From DASRHK01 sp035650495 (lineage in GTDB: Bacteria > Pseudomonadota > Gammaproteobacteria > Nevskiales > Nevskiaceae), in NCBI GenBank assembly GCA_035650495.1, contig DASRHK010000014.1:1-13182 (forward strand): a DNA stretch of 13,182 bases, read 5' to 3'. The number at the start of each line of letters is the position of its first letter. The first letter of the stretch is position 1. The notes beneath the pieces are model-generated. The model was not told the DNA's origin. It saw nothing but the letters and a program-made list of their open reading frames with translations, and searched no databases. Positions 6,842 through 13,182 of this stretch are shown here, in pieces. The position numbers and the translations under genes are program-made.

Positions 6842-7623
6842 TTCGGGAACCACGGGATCAGCGCGCTCGTCGAGCGCACGTAGTCCGCATAGCCAGGCTT
6901 GCGCTTCATCATCTCCGCCTCGAGCAAAGGAACGCCGGACAGTCTCATCAGCAGGAACGCCATGACCAACGGCGCGAAGAGCACGATCCAGCTCCACGAC
7001 ACGCCGCCGGGCGCGAGTGCGAGCGGCAGATACGCGATCCAGTGCAGACACTCGAAGAAGTAATTCGGGTGGCGCGAGTAGCGCCACAGTCCGCGATCGC
7101 AGACGCGGCCTTTGTTGGCGGGATCGCCGCGGAACGCAGCCATCTGTGCATCGGCGACGCCCTCGCCGATCACTGAGGTGAACCAGAGCGCGATCGCGAG
7201 CACGATCGCGGCGATCGGTGCGTCGCTCGGTCGATAGGCGATCGGCATGAACGCGGCGACCGAAAGCATCAGCGTGAACACATTCTGGAACTGGAAGAAC
7301 CAGAACATGTTGCGATCCGCTTGCGCGCCCCATTCACGCCGGAATTTCGCGTAGCGAAAATCCTCGGGCTGGCCCCAGTTGCGCCGCCACAGATGCGTGC
7401 CCAGACGGATGCCCCAGGTGCCGCCCATCAGCGCGAGGACGACGCGCGTCGTCGCGGGCGCAGTGCCGAGGCCGGCATAGATCAGCGCGAGTCCACCGAG
7501 GCTCCACGCCCAGATCGCATCGACGATTCCAGCGTTGCGCGTCCGCAATTGCAGGAGCCACGCGATCGTCTTCGCGGCGACCACGACGCCGACGGTGATG
7601 GCAAAGACGTTGAGCGGATGCAT
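6838..7623 (-). CDS. DUF1295 integral membrane protein (steroid 5-alpha-reductase-like fold)
   Basis: 261 residues from ATG 7623. Several hydrophobic segments (about 5-25, 35-52, 60-75, 112-130, 136-155, 192-225) make it a polytopic inner-membrane protein. The C-terminal half has the DUF1295 signature: GRVCDRGLWRYSRHPNYFFE (172-191), and a final LSGVPLLEAEMMKRKPGYADY region (228-248). The Arg-His-Pro-Asn-Tyr core is shared with steroid 5-alpha-reductases and isoprenylcysteine methyltransferases, in which it contributes to cofactor binding. The biochemical role of DUF1295 proteins is largely unassigned; an NAD(P)H-dependent reduction of a lipid double bond is the usual proposal. Its stop overlaps the start of the methyltransferase by four bases. 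A start-proximal ribosome site is not obvious. Confidence 0.9.
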   Translation of the reverse strand: MHPLNVFAITVGVVVAAKTIAWLLQLRTRNAGIVDAIWAWSLGGLALIYAGLGTAPATTRVVLALMGGTWGIRLGTHLWRRNWGQPEDFRYAKFRREWGAQADRNMFWFFQFQNVFTLMLSVAAFMPIAYRPSDAPIAAIVLAIALWFTSVIGEGVADAQMAAFRGDPANKGRVCDRGLWRYSRHPNYFFECLHWIAYLPLALAPGGVSWSWIVLFAPLVMAFLLMRLSGVPLLEAEMMKRKPGYADYVRSTSALIPWFPK

Positions 7624-7659
7624 GCTACGAGCATATACGCAGCGGCCCCGCCGGCGGAT

Positions 7660-8526
7660 TCAATGCCGGGTCTGGTCGCCGAGCTTCACGTTCGCCGCCG
7701 CGAACAGGTTATTGACCTCGGCCGGCTCGAATCGATAGTGCCGGCCGCAGAACTCGCAGGTGACCTCGACGTGCCCCTGCTCTTCGACGATCGAGCGCAG
7801 CTCCTCCTCGCCGAGCGCAAGCAGCATCGCCGAGATGCCGGCGTGGTCGCAGCGACAGGCGAGATGGATCGGCCGCTCGGAGAACACGCGCACGTCCTCC
7901 TCCGGGAACAAGCGGCGCAGCAGCGTGATCGAGTCCGCCGCCAGAAGCTCGTCGTCGCCGAGCGTGTTGAACAAGGCCTGCACGTGATCCCAGTTGTCCC
8001 CTTCGAGCCCGATGCCCTCCGGCTTGCGCTGGATCATGAGCCCCGAGAACTTCGTTGGCGACGAGGCGAGACGGATGCGCGTCGGCAGCTGCGCCGAGCG
8101 CTCGAAGTAACCTTCCAGCGCCTCGGCGAGCGAATGCCCCTTGATCTCGACGATCGCGCGGTACTGCTCGGCGCCGGCACGCGGCTCGAGCAGGCACGCG
8201 AGCATCCCGCCCTGCATGAGCGAATGGAAGTCGCCCTGCGCATCGGCCGTCGCCTTCGCCATGCCGCGCAGCTTCAGCTGCTCGTCGATCTGCGTGACCA
8301 GCATCGACAGCGCGCCGTGGCCCTTGAACTGGATGTTGAAGCGGCCTTCGTCGCGCAGATCGGCGGCGAGCAGCGGCGTCGCGGCGAGCGCCTGGCCGAG
8401 CAGGCGCTCGACGTCCTTCGAATAGTGACGCCAGCCGAGCATCTCGGGGATGCCGCTCTGGATCTCGACCGCGAAGCCGCGGACGCCGCGGTTCTCGATG
8501 AGGAACGGGATCAGGTGATCAGCCAT
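7660..8526 (-). CDS. hslO: Redox-regulated molecular chaperone Hsp33
   Basis: 288 residues from ATG 8526, close to the usual 290. Hsp33 is a cytoplasmic holdase that is switched on by oxidative unfolding. The four zinc-binding cysteines are present as CRC (C224, C226) and CEFC (C257, C260) at the C-terminus; under oxidants they form disulphides and release zinc. The N-terminal part has the family features FNIQFKGHGALSMLVTQ (63-79) and QGGMLACLLEP (105-115). The start codon overlaps the gatB stop by one base (TGATG), with AAAGGG just upstream, so it is co-translated with gatB. A much longer open frame continues upstream through gatB but is only a shadow there. Confidence 0.97.
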   Translation of the reverse strand: MADHLIPFLIENRGVRGFAVEIQSGIPEMLGWRHYSKDVERLLGQALAATPLLAADLRDEGRFNIQFKGHGALSMLVTQIDEQLKLRGMAKATADAQGDFHSLMQGGMLACLLEPRAGAEQYRAIVEIKGHSLAEALEGYFERSAQLPTRIRLASSPTKFSGLMIQRKPEGIGLEGDNWDHVQALFNTLGDDELLAADSITLLRRLFPEEDVRVFSERPIHLACRCDHAGISAMLLALGEEELRSIVEEQGHVEVTCEFCGRHYRFEPAEVNNLFAAANVKLGDQTRH

Positions 8527-9962
8527 CACCCTTTGAGCTTTTCCTTCAGCAGGCGGTTCAGGGCGTCGGGATTCGCCTTGCCCTGCGTCGCCTTCATCGC
8601 CTGGCCGACGAAGAAGCCGAACAGCTTGTCCTTGCCGCTGCGATATTCCGCGAGCTGGCCGGGATTCTTCGCCATCACTTCGTCGATCGCCTTCACGATC
8701 GCCGACTCGTCGGTGATCTGCACGAGGCCTTTCGCCTTGATGATCGTGTCCGCGTCGCCCTCGCCGGCGCACATCGCCTCGAACACCTCCTTGGCGATCT
8801 TGCCGGAGATGGTCTTGTCGGCGATGCGCTTGATGAGACCCGCGAGCTGCTGAGCTGAAATCGGCGTCGTCGCGATGTCCTTGCCGAGCTTGTTCAGCGC
8901 GCCGAGCAGATCGGTCGACACCCAGTTCGCGCAGATCTTCGCGTCGGCGCCGGAGCTCTTCACCACCGCTTCGTAGTAGTCGGCAAGCGCGCGCTCGCCG
9001 GTCAGCGTCACCGCGTCGTACTTCGACAATCCGTACTGCGTCATGAAGCGCTCGCGACGGGATTCCGGCAGCTCCGGCATGGTTGCGCGGATGCGCTCGA
9101 TGTCGGCCTTGCTCACCGCGACCGGGAGCAGATCGGGATCCGGGAAGTAGCGATAGTCCATCGCCTCCTCCTTCGATCGCATCGAGCGCGTCTCGCCCTT
9201 GTCGGGATCGAACAGGCGCGTTTCCTGGATCACCTTCTTGCCCGATTCGATGACGCCGATCTGCCGCTCGATCTCGAACTCGATCGCCTTTTCGACGAAG
9301 CGGAACGAGTTGACGTTCTTCGTCTCGGTACGCGTGCCGAACTTCGACTCGCCCTTCTTGCGAACCGAGACGTTCGCATCGCAACGGAACGAGCCTTCCT
9401 GCATGTTGCCGTCGCAGATGCCGAGGTAGACGACGAGCTGATGCAGCTTCTTGAGATATGCGACGGCTTCCGACGCGGAGCGGATGTCCGGCTCGGAGAC
9501 GATCTCGATCAGCGGCGTGCCCGCGCGATTGAGATCGATGCCGCTGCCCGTGCCAAAGCCCTCGTGCAACGACTTGCCCGCATCCTCTTCCATGTGCGCG
9601 CGCGTGATGCCGACACGCTTCGTCGCGCCGCCCTCGAGCTCGATGTCGAGATGGCCCTTCGACACGATCGGCAATTCGTACTGCGAGATCTGATAGCCCT
9701 TCGGCAGATCGGGATAGAAATAGTGCTTGCGCGCGAACACGCAGCGCTCGGCGATCTGCGCGTCGATCGCGAGACCGAACTTCACCGCCATCTGCAGCGC
9801 ATCGCCGTTCAGCACCGGCAATACGCCGGGCAAGCCGAGCGTCACCGCATCGGCCTGCGTGTTCGGCGCAGCGCCGTACGCAGTCGGCGCGCCGGAGAAG
9901 ATCTTCGACTTGGTGAGGAGCTGGCAGTGCACTTCCAGCCCGATGACGGCTTCCCATTCCAT
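8526..9962 (-). CDS. gatB: Asp-tRNA(Asn)/Glu-tRNA(Gln) amidotransferase subunit B
   Basis: 478 residues, full length for GatB. With GatA and GatC it converts misacylated Glu-tRNA(Gln) or Asp-tRNA(Asn) to the amide form; GatB holds the kinase-like site that activates the side chain and binds the tRNA through its C-terminal helical and YqeY-like domains. Clear signatures are GLEVHCQLLT (8-17), FYPDLPKGYQISQYE (82-96), DLNRAGTPLIEIVSEPD (143-159) and MQEGSFRCDANVSVR (187-201), and the tail LKEKLKG is typical. The start ATG 9962 follows the stop of the TonB-domain lipoprotein gene after a single base, and the sequence before it (CGGAAATAGC) is a poor ribosome site, so expression may depend on reinitiation. 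It overlaps hslO downstream. Confidence 0.98.
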   Translation of the reverse strand: MEWEAVIGLEVHCQLLTKSKIFSGAPTAYGAAPNTQADAVTLGLPGVLPVLNGDALQMAVKFGLAIDAQIAERCVFARKHYFYPDLPKGYQISQYELPIVSKGHLDIELEGGATKRVGITRAHMEEDAGKSLHEGFGTGSGIDLNRAGTPLIEIVSEPDIRSASEAVAYLKKLHQLVVYLGICDGNMQEGSFRCDANVSVRKKGESKFGTRTETKNVNSFRFVEKAIEFEIERQIGVIESGKKVIQETRLFDPDKGETRSMRSKEEAMDYRYFPDPDLLPVAVSKADIERIRATMPELPESRRERFMTQYGLSKYDAVTLTGERALADYYEAVVKSSGADAKICANWVSTDLLGALNKLGKDIATTPISAQQLAGLIKRIADKTISGKIAKEVFEAMCAGEGDADTIIKAKGLVQITDESAIVKAIDEVMAKNPGQLAEYRSGKDKLFGFFVGQAMKATQGKANPDALNRLLKEKLKG

Positions 9963-9963
9963 G

Positions 9964-10440
9964 CTATTTCCGGTCGTTCAAGGGTTGATCACAGAATGAC
10001 CATGAAGGATCGCGCTCCGCGGCTGCGCCGCAGAGCAGGTCGTCGGTGAATTCATGCGGATCGACCAGCAGGCCGTCCGTGGAAAAAGTGAAACGCTGCA
10101 TCACATGCGTCGACCGGTTCCTGCGCTCGAAGCGCCAATTCTGCATCGCTTCGATCGCCGGGTCTTGGAACACCTCGGGCGGATGCGATTCGCGGATGGC
10201 GAAATTGCCGGGCACGCCATCCGGGCCGATCCGGTAGTCGACGACGAAACACTCCTCGTAGCCGGGGACGATCATGTTCGGTGTCACGCGGATCTGTTCC
10301 CACTCGAGCAGTGCCGGACATCCGGCCGCGCGCAGCTGCTGGCGGAAATTCTCGGAGGTGCCATAAGCGCGCGGGTCCAACGCGCAGCTGGCGCAGAGCA
10401 TCGCGATCGCAACCGTTCCGAAGAGGGCGAGATCGTTCAT
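9964..10440 (-). CDS. Putative lipoprotein with TonB C-terminal-like domain
   Basis: 158 residues from ATG 10440; the only start that gives a leader (MNDLALFGTVAIAMLCASCA). The leader ends in CASC, a near-lipobox with C19 as possible lipid-modified cysteine (the -3 residue is Cys, which is not ideal; C16 is an alternative). Residues about 60-120 match a TonB C-terminal domain: VVDYRIGPDGVPGNFAIRES and AIEAMQNWRFERR (66-85, 96-108), the DG and WRF marks being characteristic. There is no Pro-rich spacer or long membrane anchor, so it is not a standard TonB energy transducer. The last 30 residues contain two further cysteines (C137, C150). It lies 34 bases after the two-domain relative and one base before gatB. 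Confidence 0.82.
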   Translation of the reverse strand: MNDLALFGTVAIAMLCASCALDPRAYGTSENFRQQLRAAGCPALLEWEQIRVTPNMIVPGYEECFVVDYRIGPDGVPGNFAIRESHPPEVFQDPAIEAMQNWRFERRNRSTHVMQRFTFSTDGLLVDPHEFTDDLLCGAAAERDPSWSFCDQPLNDRK

Positions 10441-10474
10441 GGTGCTCGCATCGGCCTTCGTGCAACGGCGAACG

Positions 10475-11227
10475 TCATGGCGACCCGCTTGCAGCGACGG
10501 CCATCGGGACGCTGCAATCGTCACGCTTGCTCGGCGCGAAACGGAACGCGTAGCGAACCTGGTAGCGGCCGCGGCTCGCCGATGGATCAAATCGCCAATG
10601 GTTGAGCGCGTAGACGATTGCATCCACGAACGCATGCATCTCCGGCTTCGCCTGCACGACCTCGTAGTCATCGGCCTTACCGTCGGGCCGCACGCCGAAC
10701 GAAACGACTGCGCACCCCTCGGCTCGCTCAGCCACTGCTGACGGTGGGTAGTAGGGCGCCTCGCTGTGCACGACCTTGATGACCGGCGGCGCGTCCGTTG
10801 CCCAAAGCCCGTCCAAGCCGACATCCGGGTTCACGCAGTTCGGTGGGACGCTGCCGATTTGCGTGCCGGTCGCACGGCGATCAAGCAAGAAGCTGATCGG
10901 CTGGATGCCCTTCTGCGGATGATCGAGCGGCTTGAATCGCCACTGGGCAAGCGCTGCCAGGGCAGCGGCTTCGAACGCGCCCTTCGGACTCGAGTCCAGC
11001 ACCTGGAATTTGTCGGGCAATCCATCCGTACCGATCTCGAAGGCGACGACCACGCAACCCTCCACGTGGTCACGCGCCGCTTCCGCAGGGTATCGCGGCG
11101 CCTTGCGCACAACAGGCTCGACCTGCTGGGGTGGTTGCGGAAGAGTGATCGGGTGCCACTCCGCCGACGGCGCGGGGAGAGCAGGCAGCGCGAAAAGCGT
11201 CGCGATCAGTGTGACCGCAATCCTCAC
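10475..11227 (-). CDS. Periplasmic protein with two tandem TonB C-terminal domains
   Basis: 250 residues using GTG 11227 as start. This GTG overlaps the gatA stop as GTGA, has an AGAGG-like site a few bases upstream, and gives a good signal peptide (MRIAVTLIATLFALPALPAPSA); the ATG further upstream would lie deep in gatA and destroy the signal. The mature part holds two copies of the TonB C-terminal fold: about 43-117 (APRYPAEA, EGCVVVAFEIGTDGLPDKF, AALAQWRFKP) and 157-231 (APYYPPSA, EGCAVVSFGVRPDGKADDY, VYALNHWRFDP). The copies align well with each other, each with a conserved Cys after EG (C58, C172). TonB C-terminal domains bind partner proteins in the periplasm; here no inner-membrane anchor is present. 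Its function is unknown. Confidence 0.85.
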   Translation of the reverse strand: MRIAVTLIATLFALPALPAPSAEWHPITLPQPPQQVEPVVRKAPRYPAEAARDHVEGCVVVAFEIGTDGLPDKFQVLDSSPKGAFEAAALAALAQWRFKPLDHPQKGIQPISFLLDRRATGTQIGSVPPNCVNPDVGLDGLWATDAPPVIKVVHSEAPYYPPSAVAERAEGCAVVSFGVRPDGKADDYEVVQAKPEMHAFVDAIVYALNHWRFDPSASRGRYQVRYAFRFAPSKRDDCSVPMAVAASGSP

Positions 11228-12681
11228 GCAAACGCCTCTGGCGCCTTTGCATGCCACTCCGTCGCCTTCTGATACTGATGCGCGACGTTGAACAGCCGCG
11301 CTTCGTCGAAGTAGTTGCCCATCAGCTGCAGGCCGACCGGCAGCCCGTCGACGAAGCCGCACGGGATCGACATCGCCGGGATGCCGGCCAGATTCGCAGC
11401 GATCGTGTAGATGTCGTTCAAGTACATCGCCACCGGATCGTCGGTCTTGGCGCCGAGCTTGAACGCAACGTCGGTCGCAGTCGGGCCCATGACGACGTCG
11501 ACCGACTCGAACGCGCGCTTGAAGTCGTCGTAGATCAGACGACGGACTTTCTGCGCCTTCAGGTAATACGCGTCGTAATAGCCGTGCGACAGCACGTAGG
11601 TGCCGACCATGATGCGGCGCTGCACTTCGGCGCCGAAGCCTTCGCCGCGCGAGCGCTTGTAGAGCTCCTCGAGCGTCTTCACGCCGTCGGCCCGATGGCC
11701 GAAGCGCACGCCGTCGTAGCGCGCGAGATTCGACGACGCTTCCGCCGGCGCGACGACGTAATAGGTCGGCACCGACAGCGGCGAATTCGGCAGCGAGATT
11801 TCCGAAACCGTCGCGCCGAGCTCCTCGAATTTCTTGATCGCCGCGTTCACGCGCTCTCGCGCGCCGGGCGCGAGGCCTTCGGCGAAATATTCCTTGGGCA
11901 GACCGATGCGCAGTCCTTTAATGGACTTCTCCAGGCCGCCGACATAGTCGTCGACCGGCTTGTCGACGCTGGTCGAATCGAGCGGATCGAATCCCGCCAT
12001 CGCCTGCAGCACGAACGCGGCGTCTTCGGCCGAATGCGCGACGACGCCGGCCTGATCGAGCGACGAGGCGAACGCGATCATCCCGTAGCGCGAGACGCGG
12101 CCGTAGGTCGGCTTGATGCCGGTGAGATTGGTGAGCGCGGCGGGCTGACGGATCGAGCCGCCGGTGTCGGTCGCCGTCGCGGCGACCGCAAGTCCCGCTG
12201 CAACCGAAGCGACCGAACCGCCCGACGATCCGCCCGGAACGCGCGTGACGTCCCACGGGTTCTTCACCGGGCCGTAGTAAGACGTCTCGTTCGACGAGCC
12301 CATGGCGAATTCGTCCATGTTGGCTTTGCCGAGCATCACCGCGCCGGCCTCGGCGTGCAGCTTCTTCACGATCGTCGCGTCGTACGGCGCGACGAACTTG
12401 TCGAGCATCTTCGAGCCGCACGAGGTTTTCACCCCGGCCGTGCAGAAGATGTCCTTCTGCGCGATCGGCACGCCGGTGAGCGGACCCGCCTGCCCTTTGC
12501 CAATGCGGGCGTCGGCGGCATCGGCGGCTTTCAGCGCCTGATCGGCAGTGACGGTGACGAAGCTGTTCAGCAACTGGTCGTGCGATTCGATGCGCTTCAA
12601 GAAGTGCTGCGTCAGCTCGCGCGACGAGAACTTCTTCGTGCGCAGGCCTTCCGCCAGCGCGCGGATGGAGAGCTTGTGCAT
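11224..12681 (-). CDS. gatA: Asp-tRNA(Asn)/Glu-tRNA(Gln) amidotransferase subunit A
   Basis: 485 residues from ATG 12681, the normal GatA length. GatA is the amidase subunit that hydrolyses glutamine and passes ammonia to the GatB site. The Ser-cisSer-Lys triad of the amidase signature family is visible: K76 in PIAQKDIF, S152 in PGGSSGGS and S176 in TDTGGSIRQP. Other family marks are GKANMDEFAMGSS (118-130) and the C-terminal GLPVGLQLMG. The start lies two bases after the gatC stop; the stop overlaps the start of the two-domain TonB-type gene by four bases. The longer open frame upstream (to 13074) reads through gatC in another frame and is not coding. Confidence 0.98.
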   Translation of the reverse strand: MHKLSIRALAEGLRTKKFSSRELTQHFLKRIESHDQLLNSFVTVTADQALKAADAADARIGKGQAGPLTGVPIAQKDIFCTAGVKTSCGSKMLDKFVAPYDATIVKKLHAEAGAVMLGKANMDEFAMGSSNETSYYGPVKNPWDVTRVPGGSSGGSVASVAAGLAVAATATDTGGSIRQPAALTNLTGIKPTYGRVSRYGMIAFASSLDQAGVVAHSAEDAAFVLQAMAGFDPLDSTSVDKPVDDYVGGLEKSIKGLRIGLPKEYFAEGLAPGARERVNAAIKKFEELGATVSEISLPNSPLSVPTYYVVAPAEASSNLARYDGVRFGHRADGVKTLEELYKRSRGEGFGAEVQRRIMVGTYVLSHGYYDAYYLKAQKVRRLIYDDFKRAFESVDVVMGPTATDVAFKLGAKTDDPVAMYLNDIYTIAANLAGIPAMSIPCGFVDGLPVGLQLMGNYFDEARLFNVAHQYQKATEWHAKAPEAFA

Positions 12682-12683
12682 GG

Positions 12684-12980
12684 TCACTCGATGACCTTCG
12701 GAACGAGGTAGAGGCCGTTCTCCACTGCCGGCGCGTGCGCCTGGAAGCGCTCGCGGCCAGCTTCGCCGACCGGATCGGTGATCGCGTCGGGCCGCAGGCG
12801 CTGGGTCATGTCGAGCGGGTGCGCCATCGGCGGCACCTGATCCGTCTCGGCCGACGACAGCCGGCTGACCATCTCGAGGATGTTCGAGAGCTGGCGCGCG
12901 TAGTGCTCGGTCTGGCCGGGCTTGAGCTCCAGTCGCGCCAGATGGGCGACCTGCTTGATCTGTTCGGGGGTCAGGCTCAT
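12684..12980 (-). CDS. gatC: Asp-tRNA(Asn)/Glu-tRNA(Gln) amidotransferase subunit C
   Basis: 98 residues, full length, start ATG 12980. GatC is a small belt-like subunit that wraps around and stabilises the GatA-GatB interface. The N-terminus MSLTPEQIKQVAHLARLEL is the family hallmark, as are the central LSNILEMV helix (31-38) and the TQRLRPD segment (59-65) followed by a VENGLYLVPKVIE tail. It is the promoter-proximal gene of the leftward block. The bases before its start (CCCTCCGCCCG read on the minus strand) do not contain a Shine-Dalgarno sequence. Confidence 0.97.
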   Translation of the reverse strand: MSLTPEQIKQVAHLARLELKPGQTEHYARQLSNILEMVSRLSSAETDQVPPMAHPLDMTQRLRPDAITDPVGEAGRERFQAHAPAVENGLYLVPKVIE

Positions 12981-13182
12981 CGGGCGGAGGGCGCCGGGCG
13001 CGAAGGGGCGGCAAAAATACCACTAAAAACCCTTGCCCAAAAGATGTTGCGTTGCTACATTTCCGCGACTTCATCGATCCGGGCGGCCCAGGCGAAACGA
13101 CGACGCGCTCGTGGCAGACACGCGCTTGTCGCTTGCACCCTGGCCGGCCGGATCAAACGTTCTTGGGAAAATCACTCCTACA
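12981..13182. other. Leader region upstream of gatC, probably between divergent genes
   Basis: No open reading frame I can support lies in these 202 bases. The AT-rich part (13012-13061) probably carries the promoters. For the gatC direction, a possible pair on the minus strand is TTGGGC (13040-13035) and TATTTT (13019-13014), but its 15-base spacing is short, so it is only tentative. The remaining 120 bases to the right would be the leader of a rightward gene. In many beta- and gammaproteobacteria the neighbour of gatC is mreB; that gene is not in the window. Confidence 0.55.
13033..13061 (+). promoter_or_regulatory. Putative sigma70-type promoter facing right
   Basis: TTGCCC at 13033-13038 and TACATT at 13056-13061 are separated by the ideal 17 bases, in a locally AT-rich stretch. 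It points out of the right edge with a leader of at least 110 bases, consistent with a divergent gene beyond the window. Confidence 0.5.

Noticed and set aside
5819..7333. Extended 504-codon form of the methyltransferase with a long N-terminal domain
   Set aside because: The extra region is the DUF1295 gene read in another frame; the ATGA junction at 6841 gives the natural start.
7321..8853. Open frame of 510 codons on the plus strand across DUF1295, hslO and gatB
   Set aside because: It crosses three well-supported minus-strand genes and their boundaries, with no ribosome site or known motif; typical high-GC shadow.
7660..9957. A single 765-codon minus-strand frame that would fuse an Arg-rich domain to Hsp33
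   Set aside because: The upstream two thirds is gatB read in the wrong frame. Hsp33 begins at 8526 with its standard N-terminus and normal length.
11251..12711. Open frame of 486 codons on the plus strand opposite gatA
   Set aside because: It is antisense to a gene with all amidase motifs; its composition (runs of Arg, Val, Asp, His, Glu) is that of a high-GC shadow frame and shows no recognisable domain.

Overview
The window reads as chromosomal DNA of a high-GC proteobacterium, beta or gamma (GC judged by eye, not computed). The main reasons are a complete but interrupted gatCAB set, HslO (Hsp33), a class of TonB C-terminal-domain proteins common in these groups, and codon use dominated by GCG, CTC, ATC and CGC. 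No rRNA, tRNA, CRISPR array, insertion sequence or phage gene was found. Most of the sequence is protein-coding on the minus strand.

Left block (1-1664, minus strand, transcribed towards coordinate 1): a membrane-anchored strictosidine-synthase-like beta-propeller protein, an 84-residue very basic protein of unknown function, and the first 66 residues of an encapsulated ferritin (EncFtn). Spacing is tight (9 and 23 bases) and the two downstream genes have good Shine-Dalgarno sites, so they probably form one operon. The encapsulin shell gene is expected just outside the left edge. Divergent from this block, across an 87-base gap, is a 550-residue long-chain acyl-CoA synthetase on the plus strand (1752-3404).

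The convergent gap 3405-3670 holds two long, nearly perfect inverted repeats. Their arms resemble each other and both enclose smaller hairpins. This is the clearest non-coding structure in the window and looks like a repeated element family and/or a bidirectional terminator.

Right block (3671-12980, minus strand, transcribed leftward): gatC, gatA, a periplasmic protein with two tandem TonB C-terminal domains, a putative lipoprotein with one such domain, gatB, hslO, a DUF1295 membrane reductase-like protein, a cyclopropane-synthase / coclaurine-N-methyltransferase-like enzyme, an exported protein of unknown function, and an exported thioredoxin-TPR protein. Many junctions overlap or nearly touch (GTGA, TGATG, ATGA, gaps of 1, 2 and 8 bases), which points to co-transcription and translational coupling at least from gatC to hslO and for the DUF1295-methyltransferase pair. 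GatCAB makes Gln-tRNA(Gln) and/or Asn-tRNA(Asn) by transamidation; the two TonB-domain genes between gatA and gatB have no obvious part in that. DUF1295 and the methyltransferase plausibly act in sequence on a membrane lipid.

Right edge (12981-13182): a leader region with a good sigma70-type promoter facing right, out of the window, so a divergent gene probably lies beyond. In many proteobacteria this neighbour is mreB, but that gene is not visible here.
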